Positions 1-12,235 of a stretch of 64,000 nucleotides of DNA are shown here, one piece after another. The position numbers and the translations under genes were made by a program. How positions within the stretch are numbered: position 1 is the stretch's first letter; each line of letters begins with the position of its first letter. Source of the stretch: Cichorium intybus (taxonomy: Eukaryota > Streptophyta > Magnoliopsida > Asterales > Asteraceae); the NCBI GenBank assembly GCA_023525715.1, contig JAKNSD010000059.1, forward strand, positions 822,380-886,379, in the 5' to 3' direction. The notes below the pieces were generated by a model that worked only from the letters and a program-made list of their open reading frames with translations, made no database searches and had not been told where the DNA came from.

Positions 1-59
1 ATGTGATTTAACCTTATTATACACATGTGATTAAAACCTATCTTTCATATACGAATATG

Positions 60-330
60 TATATGTGAATGGTGGGGTGGGATAGGTTAGGGTGGGATGG
101 GATGCGTGCTGGTGGGTCGGGTGGAGTAGGGTGGGTGTGGGTGTTGATGGGTGGGGTGAATAGAGAGTGGGTGGTAAAAAATATTTTCTTTTTGGTGGTA
201 AAAAAATTAAAAAGTCTTTTGGTGGGCAGGGTGGGGGTAGGGTAAAGGTTGGGGTGGGGTGGGGTGGATGTTGGTTGGTGGGGTGGAGTGGGAGTAAGTG
301 GTAGGATAGGGTTGGGTGGCGTGGGGTGGA
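60..330. repeat. G-rich low-complexity minisatellite
   Basis: The plus strand is a degenerate array of GGTGGG, GGGTAGG and GGGGTGG units, interrupted by a short A-rich stretch. The matching minus-strand open frame is only a proline/histidine/threonine low-complexity translation and is not a gene. Runs of three or more G occur close together, so G-quadruplex formation is possible. A C-rich relative lies near 33.4 and 33.7 to 33.9 kb. Confidence 0.8.
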
Positions 331-3186
331 TTTAAACAAGCATTTGAGAAAATAATAATAATAAAACGCACAGACATTGAAGAATTTATTGGAAAAATAA
401 AGAATATTATTCAAAGTAGCTGTAATTTTATATAGAAATATAGTGTAACAAATATTATTTTATATTTAATGTCAATAACATAATCATTTTTATATTTGTT
501 ACAATTTTAATGATATAGTTTTAAAATGCACATCGCGCAGGCATTTGTCCAGTATTTTAGAAAAGAAGTACAATTAGTTGCACCACATTAATTTGAAACT
601 TCCCTTACTTTTCAAATTTCTTCTAATAATGACTAAAATTTGGTTAATTAAGATCAAATATGTCTAAATAAAATAAATATTCTGAACTTAATTCTTCAAC
701 TTTCAACTTAACATACTTAATTTATTGGTTTAATATGAACGTAAAACATTTTTTAAACACTACAACATTATAATTATTAATCCAACATATTTGATCTAAA
801 AGTTATGCTAAATTTAAAACGTAAATCGAAATGTTGAATAAACTTGAAACAATTGTTTGCATACTACTTTTTCAAATAGTTAAAAACTTCAAATAAAATG
901 TTAAACGTAAAACCTAAATCGAAATGTCACACTAATTAAAATTTTGACCAAAACTATTTTTATAATAATTAAAATCTATAAAAGTGGGAGTAATTTTATT
1001 ACTAAAAATAATAATAGTTATAAATAACATAAATTAAAAAATATATTAAGTTGCCTTGAAAACAATAGTTATATTTGAAATAGTAATAATGATCAAAATA
1101 AAAATAGTCAAATGATCATTAATTTAATTGACATTAAAAGCATATATCTAAGTTGATCCACCAAAGTAATATTGAATGCAAAACCTAAATTAAAATGCTA
1201 AATTAACAATATAATTTAACAAAATATATGTTTTTATAATTTATTCCAACATATACTTTTTTAATAAATTAAATATAATAATAGTTCTCGATAAGAAAAA
1301 TTTTTAAAAATATATTATGTTTGCCTAGAACAAATGATTGATATTTTAAAATAATAATCATGCTCGAAATTAGAAAAATATATCCAAATAAGTTATATTA
1401 AAATTAAATAATTGTAACAATAATTGATAATAATATTAAATAAAATTTATATTAAGTTTTATTCACATGCAAACTTCAATAGATACAATTGAGATAATAT
1501 GATCCTAAATGATGCATATATAAATTGATTAAGCATCATAATAGTTAACAATAAAAATATAAATATATTTTTATTTTCACATACAATCTATGAGTAGAGG
1601 TTATTGAGATGACATTTATACGTGTATCTATTTTATCGTATATTTAAAATAGTTACAATATTTTTAACATTTTTTTATAAAAATTATAATTATTTAAAGT
1701 TAATGATAATGATATAATTATTAATAACATATATATCAATACATTAATTACATTATATTATGATGGAACGTGCAGACATTCGCGTAATTGCAATAAAAAT
1801 ATTTTTATTAAATTGTTTTGAACGATTTGAAATAGTGAGCTTACCAATAAATCACATGGTCAAAATTACTTATTTTAGATTCCCTTCGTATCTTTTTCTA
1901 AAAAAATTTAAATACAATAGTTAGTTAACATCGAGGCTATCAATATGATAACTGAAAGTTATTTATTTGAATATATAATTCATTTAGTATAAATAATTCG
2001 AATACTAGTACTTTTCCTTGGCCTTTGGGAGTTGGGAATGGTGTTAAAATTTAAAAACGCTAAGTTTTTTTATAATTATAATTTATTGCTAGATGGTGCT
2101 AGTCAAGAGTCAAAAAATTCTTAAGAGATGACGTTACATCATTACAGACCCATATTAATGTGTATAATGTATAACACCTGAAACGTGTCATAATCAATAT
2201 TTAAATTTTTATGTTAATATGTTTATTGGTAGATCATGCTAACTTTATGATTGAACTTTATTCGGTTTAAGTTGAATTTCTAATATTTTTATTGTTTGTT
2301 CTCCAAGAAAATTATATGTTACTTACTTCTTTTACATAACCCCTAATTTATTATTGGTGATTTTCATCACCAATATTATTCATCACCAATATTGTTTAAA
2401 TGTAATGAGATAAATTTGATGATCAACGTAATCTTAATAAACATCGAACAAGTAAGGATGGTGCGGAATGCACATTTATTTGAATTTATTTTGATTTAAA
2501 GTATATTGATATCCAATGACAGAGTTTTTTAAACCCGTTTATGAACCCGATTTTTTAACTTATCTTAAACCCGATTTTTACCATTGTAAACTCGGTTCTA
2601 CTGCAGTTAAGAGGAAGTTATGTGACGGTTTTGACTCAGTCTTTTTGACTACATATGGTGGTTTTCGGGTGGTTTTCTAACTCCCAAAATAGTAGGTGGT
2701 TAAGGTTGATTTTATAACCCCCAAAATAATGGGTGCTTAAGGCGGTTTTGGGTGGTTTTATAACACCCGAAGTTGGGGATGGGTTTTTAACTTCCAAAAT
2801 TGTGGGTATATAATTGTTTTTGGTCATACATTTTTGGGTACATAAATCATATCTATTTCTTCAAATCTCTGGTTCTAGAACACTGAATTGTATCAGAATG
2901 AGATTTCGAATGTACCATCGAAATACTTAAATATGAAGTGTTTCACGCCTTTTTGTGTATCCAAGAAATCGAAACCCGAATTTTTAAACATTTATTTGAT
3001 CATTGCTATTACACTTTAATTGATGCGTGCACGCAGCCACTAGTATTATTATAAAGGGTAATCTTAAATATACTCTCACTTGAAGTGACATATGTTTGTA
3101 GGTGTGTATGTATTTATATGTGACTTTACACACACAGATGCCCCATTAGAGTGGGGTTTTTTAGCACGAGCCTATTATAAAACTGA
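331..3186. other. A+T-rich intergenic DNA
   Basis: Very A+T-rich sequence with no convincing coding region, RNA gene or intact transposon. Around 2640 to 2815 there are about three diverged copies of a unit near 55 bp with the pattern GGTGGTTTT...AACTCCCAAAAT; the short open frame across it is a by-product of the repeat. Confidence 0.6.
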
Positions 3187-3407
3187 GTTCAAATGAAAAC
3201 TAATTTTATTGTAAAAACTTTAGAACTAAATCTGGTTATGCGATTAGAAAGATCAACGATCACAATTGAATTTGATTATATAAGATCACGCCCCTAATCA
3301 TGGAAGGTAGTTATCCACGTCATATTCAATATCAGCCGTAGATCTTCCTAATCACTTGGCCCGATTTAGTTCTAAAGTTTTTACAATAAAACTAGTTCTC
3401 ATTTGAA

Positions 3408-3408
<1 letters not shown>
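3187..3408. mobile_element. MITE, GTTCAAATGA terminal inverted repeats, next to (TA)n
   Basis: The left end GTTCAAATGAAAACTAATTT continues through a TTATTGTAAAAACTTTAGAAC block, and the right end is its reverse complement over about 45 bp with few mismatches. The element is about 222 bp, has no coding capacity, and is followed at once by a (TA)n tract. It belongs to the same loose family as the elements at 6.9, 8.35, 8.75, 9.08 and 12.83 kb. Confidence 0.7.

Positions 3409-3413
<5 letters not shown>

Positions 3414-3448
<35 letters not shown>
3414..3448. repeat. (TA)n microsatellite
   Basis: Uninterrupted TA dinucleotides between the 3.2 kb MITE and a TCCTAATAAATAAGTAACTC end that is repeated inverted at 4.9 kb. 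Confidence 0.95.
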
Positions 3449-3450
<2 letters not shown>

Positions 3451-3810
3451 TAATAAATAAGTAACTCAAAGCCACATGTCATCTCCTCATTGAATTGGCC
3501 ACATGTCATTTTCTGGTAGTTTTGATATTCTTTAATAAAAAAATAAACGGTTACACATTTGACAGTTACGAATTTGAAATACACATTTGACAGTTACGAA
3601 TCACTCAATAATGATCGGTTTAATTGTCAATTCAATTCAATATCATTTGTAACCTACATTTATGGCTTTCTCGTCTCTTAATTTCATGGACTTAAACAAA
3701 ACTCACAACGAAAATTTTATCATTTTAAGTATTGGTATATTTCATCTTTTAACTTGTTTTTTAAAAAAATATTAGTATTTATATTTTGTTATTTAACCTT
3801 TTATTTATAT

Positions 3811-3841
3811 TATCCCGTGTGATACACGGGTCTCACAACTA

Positions 3842-3897
<56 letters not shown>

Positions 3898-3926
3898 GTT
3901 GTGAGACCCGTGTATTACACGGGATG
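3811..3926. repeat. Palindrome with compound (GT)(TA)(AC) centre
   Basis: Left arm TATCCCGTGTGATACACGGG, then TCTCACAACTAGTGTGTG; the right arm is the reverse complement with one or two changes. The centre is (GT)n(TA)n(AC)n, itself self-complementary. The arms contain the CTAGTTGTGAGACCCGTG type of end sequence seen in dispersed plant repeats, so this may be two element ends in head-to-head orientation. Confidence 0.8.
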
Positions 3927-4096
3927 ATACAAAAAAAATATTAATTAAGAATATCTAAACATTAATAATTTTACATAATAAATTTGTTTGTGTATCGTGA
4001 CATCTTGCTTTTGATTTTTACTATTACAAATTTGTATTTTTATAAATATAACTGATTATGAGAATGTCACCGGTACTAAAATCAAATTCACCATTA

Positions 4097-4631
4097 GACC
4101 AAGAGGTATGGGAGCGGGGAAGGGCCACGGTGTCCACGGTGGATCCCGACCCTGCCCGGTAACACCGCCCCGGTTGGGGTTTTAGTTGCGGTAAAGAATG
4201 CCGCAAGGCGTTGGAACGTCGCACGGTGTGGAGCAAGAAATTTACAGTTTTGGTCCTGCGTCTTCTTTCTCTCTCTCTCAACGAAGAAGATGACTGAAAG
4301 AAAAAAATGAAAAAAGAGTAGGAAAATAGGGAAATTACAACTCTGGTCCCTGTATTTATTATAAATTTACAAAATCGGTAAAATAATAAATATATTAATT
4401 TTTAATGAAATGTTTTTCTTTTTTTAATTAATTTTTTAAATTTAATTTAATATAATTTGTTTTTTAGTTTAATTTAGTTTAATTATTTATTTAATTAAAA
4501 AAAGTGAGGGGTTGGTGAGGGGTTACCATTTCCTAGATTTGAAGGGGTGAGGGAAAGGTGAGGGGAAGGTGAGGTGGAGCCTATGTGTCACCCGAACCCC
4601 TCACACCAAGGGGTTCCCATACCTCTCAGTC
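4097..4631. mobile_element. Harbinger-like non-autonomous element with TTA duplications
   Basis: The left end GACCAAGAGGTATGGGAGC matches the reverse complement of the right end, GACTGAGAGGTATGGGAAC. TTA trinucleotides flank both sides (4094 to 4096 and 4632 to 4634), as expected of PIF/Harbinger elements. The interior is locally G+C-rich (4100 to 4270), unlike its surroundings, and encodes no transposase. The minus-strand open frame at 4024 to 4281 has no recognisable domain and crosses the element border, so I do not call it a gene. Confidence 0.65.
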
Positions 4632-4915
4632 TTATGATTGGAATCGTTCTTCAAAATATTATGACGTCAATTGTCTTTCTATTGTCTCCCACATCATTAT
4701 ACACATTAAAAAATAATATGATATTAAAAAACAATTAATTTTGAAATTGAATGATAACAATTAATTTTGAAATTGAATGATAATTAAACCGATCATTAAG
4801 GAGTTAAAACGTTTCAAACCAGTTAGTTTTTTTAAGAAATTTTAAATTATGAGAAAATGACATGTGGCAAATTCAATGAGGATATGATATGTGACGTTGA
4901 GTTACTTATTTATTA

Positions 4916-5037
<122 letters not shown>

Positions 5038-6300
5038 TTAGGATATATTAAAAATTGTAATTATTGTGTGGACGTAAGGACCAATCAGAGACAAGAATCA
5101 GCCAAGGGTATTTTTGTCAATTGATTTATAAGTTAGTTAATTAAATTTAAATCAATTCCTATAATTATGTTATAATTATGGTAAGGTGGACCTATAATTG
5201 TGGAATCCTGCTAACTAATTGAATACCCTAGCTGCCATCGACACGCTCCTGGAACGTCCGCCACATTCATCTCACGCCTCCGTAAACACCACCGGCCGAT
5301 CTCCTAGAGTCGCCTGCAGCACCACCTGGAACCACATGGAACCGCCTACAACACCACCGGTTCCACTAGAATTAAGGCATTAATCCCCTATAATCAAGGC
5401 AACAGATTATCATCAACATCACTACCCTCGTTATCTTCTCCACCTCTTCGGCCTCATCATCACGGCAACCCACCACCGGCCCCTGGTCCACCAAGCAACC
5501 ACCGCCAGATCAATATGAGTAAACACCATTTTCTACTGATATGATTCATATTCTACATTCTTCTCCACTTCTTCTCACCATTTCAACGACATCTAATCAC
5601 CATGAGAGTTCTTGGTGTCTACGCTTGACATTAAAGAAAAGAATCGAGTGGTTACAGTCTTACAGAATATTCTTTCAAGGGGACAGATTGCATCACCATC
5701 GCCAATGCCTTTATCCCGCAACCATTAAACATGTTTCACATATTCTTGCCATTTCAAAGACATCTGATCACCATAAGAGTTCTTGGTGTTTATGTTCGAC
5801 ATTCAAGAAAGTATTGAGTGGTTACAGAATATTCATTCAAGGGGGACAACGACATGAATTTTGTCAAGAAGTAACAGTGTGTTCTGTCAAAATCACATTG
5901 TATTTTGTTAGAATTGTATTCTGTCAGAATGAATTGTATTATGTCAAGAATGACATTTGTAATCTGTCAAGATTTTTGTAGATTTTGGGTTGGAAACACG
6001 CAGAGATAGGTCGAGATTTTTACAGATTCCGGGTATATCTTTGTGTAATTAGAACATACAAGAAATAGAGAAGAAGCTTTTGATTGTGTTAAAAAGGCAG
6101 TCATTCTAATAGAATATGATTTTCTATAATTTTGTAGGTTCATATACGTATGATTTTGTAATTCAGTCTACCTATGAAGTAGCATTCTTTTAGAATCTGA
6201 AGTAGCATTCTTTAAGAATAGTAGTTATTCCGATGTAATTCATTCTAATAGAATGTAAGTGATTAAGAACTAGGAATAAAAATCGAAATTAATCATAGAA
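5038..6300. other. Intergenic DNA with internal duplications
   Basis: 5200 to 5520 is unusually C-rich, like coding or leader DNA captured from elsewhere, but no product is recognisable. 5578 to 5684 and 5749 to 5847 are diverged copies of one unit (…AGAGTTCTTGGTGT…GAGTGGTTACAG…). The 146-aa open frame at 5541 to 5981 simply spans these copies. Between 6090 and 6260 the imperfect palindrome CATTCTAATAGAATG recurs. Confidence 0.5.
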
Positions 6301-6600
6301 CTTCATTTATGAACATGTGCGTATGTTTGTATATTTCGTCAATGTTCGTTGATATTCATTTTTGAACATGTGTGTATGTTCGATATTTCAACGATGTTTG
6401 TCAATGTTCGTTTTTGAACATATGTGTATGTTCGTATATTTCGTCAATGTTAATATCTGAATATTAGTTTGTTATAAATGTTCATTTATGAACATGTGTA
6501 TATGTTTATATATTTCGTCAATGTTCATTTATGAACATGTGTGCATGTTCGTATATTTTATCGATGATCGTCAATGTTCATTTTTGAGCATTAATTGTTT
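6301..6600. repeat. Minisatellite, TTTATGAACATGTG...TTCGTATATTTCGTCAATG unit
   Basis: About five diverged copies of a unit of roughly 40 to 60 bp with the core GAACATGTGTGTATGTTCG followed by TATATTTCGTCAATGTTC. The short open frame at 6488 to 6709 is a by-product. Confidence 0.8.
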
Positions 6601-6823
6601 ATGTATGTTCATTTCTCATAGATGTAACTGGATTTTTTTATCATTGATGTTTAAAATTTTAAAATCTATATTGGTGGGACTGATTTCAAATGTATGTTTA
6701 AAATTTTAAAATATATTTTTACCATCATATCCTTATCACCCTAATTTGATCTAAGGGTCAAAAAGATGGTTCTGTGGTTCTATGTTTAATTTTGGTTCTA
6801 TGGTCAAAAAGATAGTTTTATGG

Positions 6824-6824
<1 letters not shown>

Positions 6825-6906
<82 letters not shown>
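6825..6906. repeat. (TA)n microsatellite
   Basis: About 41 TA units immediately left of the 6.9 kb inverted-repeat element. Confidence 0.97.
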
Positions 6907-6908
<2 letters not shown>

Positions 6909-6912
6909 AACA

Positions 6913-8100
6913 TGTTCAAATGAGAACCATTAAAAAGTTAGGAACTCATAATAACTCATCCAAGCCTTTAGATAATTTTAAGTATTGATCAATGGCCATA
7001 AATAATAAGGGGGATGATAGTCATTTTGAAAACACTAACATAAAAACTTTTGATCTGAAAAGCAGATTTGATGACCCTTTCATTCAAACTCTCCCACAAA
7101 TCATCCAACTTAAACTTAAACCCTAAACTGAAACCTAACACCACCTTCGCCACCTGTCGTTGCCACCGTCGTCGGCGTCTGCCTCACCACCGCTTCCTCG
7201 TTGCATCTTCATCGTCTTCTACCACTAACCAAACCACTGTTTCCTCCTTCTCCATGGTGGTTCCGGATCTGATGCTTTGTTGTGGTCTCAGGAGGTCTTT
7301 CATGCCTCCGACGGCTAACGTTACACCAGTGCCGACGTTACACCATTCTGCACCACTACCAATGTCAAACATGCTCTTCACTTGAGTGCTTATGGATCAG
7401 GAGCTAACAAATATTACACTTCTGGTAAAATCTGATGTGTTTTATGTATTTTTAAGTATAGATCGGGTGTTCATGGTGCATTTCACGGTGGCTACCGGTG
7501 GTTCCACCACCGTATCAGGCCTGTTCCACCTGCCTTCTCCTCCTCTCATTGTCTTCGTTCTCTCTAATTTGTTCTTTGATTGTAGTGTTTAGAGAAGAAG
7601 TTTTGAAAAATCAGATGCATATAAGGTGTTTAATGAAATGCCTCTATGAAATTTTAAACTTTGAATGTTTGTATTAGACTATGAATATATGTATTAAATT
7701 GTGGATTTTGGTTATATTAGACTGTGAATGTGTGTGTTAAACTCACCCACCACCACCGGGGTGGTCGCACAACCATATCCTCCCCTTCCTGTAGTTAGAA
7801 ACGACCACCAATGTAGTTGCCTAACTGTGAAAGTGTGTATTAAGTTGTGACTGGTATATAGAAAAGTTGTATTAAACGGTGAATTAGTGTATAAATAATT
7901 GTAATAAACTGTGAATTTAATATGAAACTGTAAATGTAGTCTTAAAATAAGCGTGGAAATGACACTTTTGTCATATTTTTACCAAAATAAACAAAAATGG
8001 GATTTTTTTACCTATTAAATCAAATTCATCCATTTTTTTAAATGATAGACTAAGATTATTTTATTTGGTTCTTAACACTTTAATGATTTTCATTTGAACC
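6913..8100. mobile_element. 1.2-kb (TA)n-flanked TIR element with coding-like filler
   Basis: The left end TGTTCAAATGAGAACCATTA is the reverse complement of the right end ...TAATGATTTTCATTTGAACC. (TA)n tracts touch both ends. The interior (7060 to 7600) is C-rich and gives short open frames with proline/threonine/serine-rich translations but no recognised domain. It shares layout and an ATTAAACTGTGAAT motif series with the element at 9.08 kb, so the two are relatives carrying diverged internal sequence. Confidence 0.7.
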
Positions 8101-8103
8101 ACT

Positions 8104-8747
<644 letters not shown>

Positions 8748-8752
8748 GTCAA

Positions 8753-9076
<324 letters not shown>

Positions 9077-9080
9077 AATA

Positions 9081-10353
9081 GGTTCAAATGAGAACCATTA
9101 AAAAGTTGAGAACCAATGAGAACTAATCTAAGCCTTTGATTTTTTTTAATTGTAGATCAATGGTTAAAAGCTAACAGGGGTATTATAGTAAAATGAGAAA
9201 CATCTATTATAATCCAAACACAGATCTGATTCAAACACTCTACGTAACCTTATCACCTAACACCCACCACCATGTTTCTCTCTAACCCTAGCACCTTACC
9301 CTAACAAGAACTCAAACACTCTTAACATCAGATCTACAACTGAGATCAGATCACCGCCGCCGGCGTTGGCCTCATCGCCGTTTCTCCATCTCTTCGTTGT
9401 CCTAGTGTCGTCGAAAAGCACCACCCCTCGTTCCCCCGTGGTTGCTCCAGATTTGATAATGTAACACGTTTATTGAAGTCGTTTGCTGCCTTCGACTGTC
9501 GACGACGCTTCTGCCTCCGCCACCAACATCACATCACCCCTGTTGCTGCACTAATACCGTTAAAAACCATTGACACTCTTAGATCTGGAGTATGGAAGAA
9601 GAAGAAACACTCAAATCTCGTCATGTCTGAGGTGAGTGATGCGATTTCAGACACCAAACCATTTATGTAGTGCGATTTCACGTACAGATCTGGAGTTATA
9701 GTACTGGTTTGGACGTTAGTTGCTGAGGTGGTTCGATTACCTTCACATTTTCCTCTTCATCTTCTTTTTCTCTCCGATCTCTACTTCTTTTGTAGAGTTT
9801 AGATCTAGAAGTTTTGCAAATAAGATGCATAGAAGGTGTTTGATGAAATGCTTCAGTGAAATATGTAAGATTTTTAAACTGTGAATATAGTGTAAACCAA
9901 ACTGTAAATCTGTGTATTAAGGTGTGAATGTAGTCGAAATTAAACTGTGAATGTATTAAAATATGATCGTGTAATTTGAACCGTGATTTTATTTGTATTT
10001 AGAATTTTCTGTATATATATGTGTGTGTATTATCAGTAATATTAATGGTTTTTTAATGTGCTGAATGTTTTTGTATCATATGTGATTGATTGTATCAATG
10101 AGTATTAGATTGTGAATTAGTGTACGGATGAGTGTATTAAACTGTGAATTAGTGTATAGATGTGTGTTTTAAACTGTGAATGAGTCTATGAGTGTTTGGA
10201 TTCAACAGTGAAAATGACTATTTTGACCTTCCATGCCAAAAGAGGACAAAAAACGGGATTTTAATCATCAGATCAGATTCCTCCATTTTTTTTCAATCAA
10301 GGGTTAAGATTAGTTCTTAAGTTCTCAATCTTTTAATGGTTCTCATTTGAACC
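9081..10353. mobile_element. 1.27-kb (TA)n-flanked TIR element with coding-like filler
   Basis: The left end GGTTCAAATGAGAACCATTA then AAAAGTTGAGAACC is mirrored by the right end ...AAGTTCTCAATCTTTTAATG then GTTCTCATTTGAACC. (TA)n tracts are on both sides. 9230 to 9830 is C-rich with short open frames but no recognisable domain. A series of ATTAAACTGTGAAT-like motifs fills 9870 to 10190, as in the 6.9 kb element. Confidence 0.72.
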
Positions 10354-10356
10354 TCT

Positions 10357-11060
<704 letters not shown>

Positions 11061-11066
11061 CAAATC

Positions 11067-11072
11067 TTTATT
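11067..11072 (-). terminator. Candidate poly(A) signal AATAAA of the bZIP gene
   Basis: Reading the minus strand, AATAAA lies about 100 nt after the bZIP stop codon and about 18 nt after the G-rich tract. Plant signals are loose, so cleavage position is inferred only. Confidence 0.45.
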
Positions 11073-11089
11073 CCAGACCCCCACTACCA

Positions 11090-11120
11090 CCCCCCCCCCC
11101 CCTACCCACCCCAGGCCCCC
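11090..11120 (-). promoter_or_regulatory. G-quadruplex motif in the bZIP 3'UTR
   Basis: On the bZIP mRNA sense strand there are four G tracts of 5, 4, 3 and 13 with loops CCT, T and TA, which fits the canonical G3+N1-7 pattern with very short loops. It lies between the stop codon (11174) and the AATAAA at 11072, so it should be in the transcript. A role in RNA stability, translation or 3' end formation is inference. Confidence 0.6.
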
Positions 11121-11173
11121 ACCTAACCAAGCTACCACCAAATCTGATTTTTTTTTGGAGATTCACAAGCGAC

Positions 11174-11683
11174 TCAGTACTGAATCATGTCTGCAGAAGC
11201 AAGAATAGGCTGGTTCGCATAGAGATAACTCAGTGAGCTGTTCATCAACTCGTCAACAAACTCAGTGCCACTGGCACTGCCACCTCCGCCGCCGTATTGC
11301 TCGTCTGCAAACCCAAAACCGGTGTCAACAGGTTGGTACATAAACGCTATCATGTCGTTCAGCGACTGCAGCCGGTGGCTGAGCTCCGCCACCTGCGCTC
11401 TCAGAACCGAGTTCTCCGCCTCCACGCTCATGTAATGCTGGGTGGTGATGCTGACGCTTGATATGATCTGGTTGTTCTCTTTCCTGAGTTGATTCAGCTG
11501 ATTCGTGAGATCATCCAGATGCTTTTGCTTCCTTTGTCTAGATCTCCTTGCCGATTCACGATTCGAAATCATTCTCTTCCTCTTCCTCTGATTCATTAAT
11601 TGCTGAAGATCTTCTTCAGACCCCGAGTTTTGAATTGGGTATGAACCACCTGATGATGTTGTCGTACCACTAGAGGAAGCCAT
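11174..11683 (-). CDS. Group S1 bZIP transcription factor (bZIP11/bZIP44-like)
   Basis: Single-exon gene for a 169-aa nuclear transcription factor. Residues 32 to 52 form the basic DNA-contact region with the invariant N-x7-R (N41, R49) inside SNRESARRSRQRKQ. A long zipper follows with heptad positions L59, L66, I73, V87, L94, L101 and L108. The VSITTQHY and VEAENSVLRAQ segments are typical of group S1 (Arabidopsis bZIP11/2/44/53 class), which bind ACGT-type sites as heterodimers with group C partners and adjust amino-acid and sugar metabolism under low energy. The start is ATG at 11683, giving the usual short MASSSGTTT-type N-terminus; the frame is open upstream to a TTG at 11749 but has no ATG there. 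A Gly-rich stretch (131 to 135) is unremarkable. Regulation is shown by the conserved leader uORF at 11876 to 12001. Which S1 paralogue this is cannot be settled from the protein alone. Confidence 0.95.
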   Translation of the reverse strand: MASSSGTTTSSGGSYPIQNSGSEEDLQQLMNQRKRKRMISNRESARRSRQRKQKHLDDLTNQLNQLRKENNQIISSVSITTQHYMSVEAENSVLRAQVAELSHRLQSLNDMIAFMYQPVDTGFGFADEQYGGGGGSASGTEFVDELMNSSLSYLYANQPILASADMIQY

Positions 11684-11840
11684 TAAAATACCTTGAAGCT
11701 TGAAATTGCAGATTTGGAGAGAGAGAGAAAGTGAAGATTTTAAACACAACGAAGATGGTAATAGAGCTACAAACTTATTATTATTTTTAGACTTATATAT
11801 ATGAGATATATAGATATAGATTTAAATTCGTAAAGCTAGT

Positions 11841-11879
11841 TTATAGTAATCTAGTAAATAAAAACAGGGCTATAATCAT
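11841..11879 (-). CDS. uORF3 of the bZIP leader (12 aa)
   Basis: A 12-codon upstream ORF (M-I-I-A-L-F-L-F-T-R-L-L) whose ATG overlaps the TGA of the sucrose-control uORF in an ATGA arrangement. No further upstream ATG lies between its stop and the main start at 11683. Overlapping stop/start could let terminating ribosomes restart here and so change how many reach the main ORF. Its peptide is not known to be conserved; function is inference. Confidence 0.6.
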   Translation of the reverse strand: MIIALFLFTRLL

Positions 11880-12001
11880 GAAATGTAATAGAACCAGTAA
11901 AGGAAGACAACTGAAAAAGATTGAACCAAATGTGTCCTGCGTCTATATGTGGAATTGATCATAAACCCAGAAAGAAACAATTCACTGAGAATTTGAGACA
12001 T
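11876..12001 (-). CDS. Conserved sucrose-control peptide uORF (SC-uORF, uORF2)
   Basis: A 41-codon upstream ORF in the bZIP 5' leader. Its C-terminal part reads RRRTHLVQSFSVVFLYWFYYIS, in pieces: R20-R22, THLVQ at 23 to 27 and SFSVVFLYWFYYIS at 28 to 41, ending at TGA. This is the hallmark of the conserved uORF of S1 bZIP genes. In Arabidopsis bZIP11 the encoded peptide stalls ribosomes near its own stop codon when sucrose is high and represses translation of the main ORF. An in-frame second Met at residue 14 would give a 28-residue form that still holds the conserved part. The first ATG has a weak context (T at -3). It starts inside uORF1, out of frame, and ends 193 nt before the main ATG. 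Sequence identity is direct; sucrose response in this species is inferred. Confidence 0.93.
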   Translation of the reverse strand: MSQILSELFLSGFMINSTYRRRTHLVQSFSVVFLYWFYYIS

Positions 12002-12035
12002 GTATTTCAAACAACAACAACAATAGATTGCACAT
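11982..12035 (-). CDS. uORF1 of the bZIP leader (17 aa), overlapping the SC-uORF
   Basis: First ATG of the predicted leader. The frame encodes M-C-N-L-L-L-L-L-F-E-I-H-V-S-N-S-Q then TGA, ending 20 nt inside the SC-uORF in another frame. Ribosomes that translate it would pass over the SC-uORF ATG. A similar overlapping first uORF is known in the Arabidopsis bZIP11 leader. No earlier ATG is found up to about 12310. Confidence 0.6.
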   Translation of the reverse strand: MCNLLLLLFEIHVSNSQ

Positions 12036-12228
12036 TAATGTTGATTTTCTTATAACAACACTTGGAATCAAAAAGGGAAGAACAGAACCCAGATGAGAAA
12101 TCGAAGAAAACGAGAAGAAGGAATTGAAAAGCCACAAACAACTGATGGAAGAAGAGATCGGCGATCTTAAGGATCTAAGAAAGAGAAGAAGGAGAGGGGG
12201 AAGAGGCTAGGGAACGATTGTGGGGTGG

Positions 12229-12235
12229 ATTTATA
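12229..12235 (-). promoter_or_regulatory. Candidate TATA box of the bZIP gene
   Basis: TATAAAT on the minus strand, about 200 nt before the first uORF ATG. With normal spacing, transcription would start near 12200, giving a leader of about 520 nt that holds all three uORFs. The stretch 12090 to 12215 is CT-rich on the sense strand, as in many plant leaders. Confidence 0.6.

Noticed and set aside
11684..11749. 22-residue N-terminal extension of the bZIP protein
   Set aside because: It starts from TTG, not ATG, and the ATG at 11683 gives the N-terminus usual for the group.
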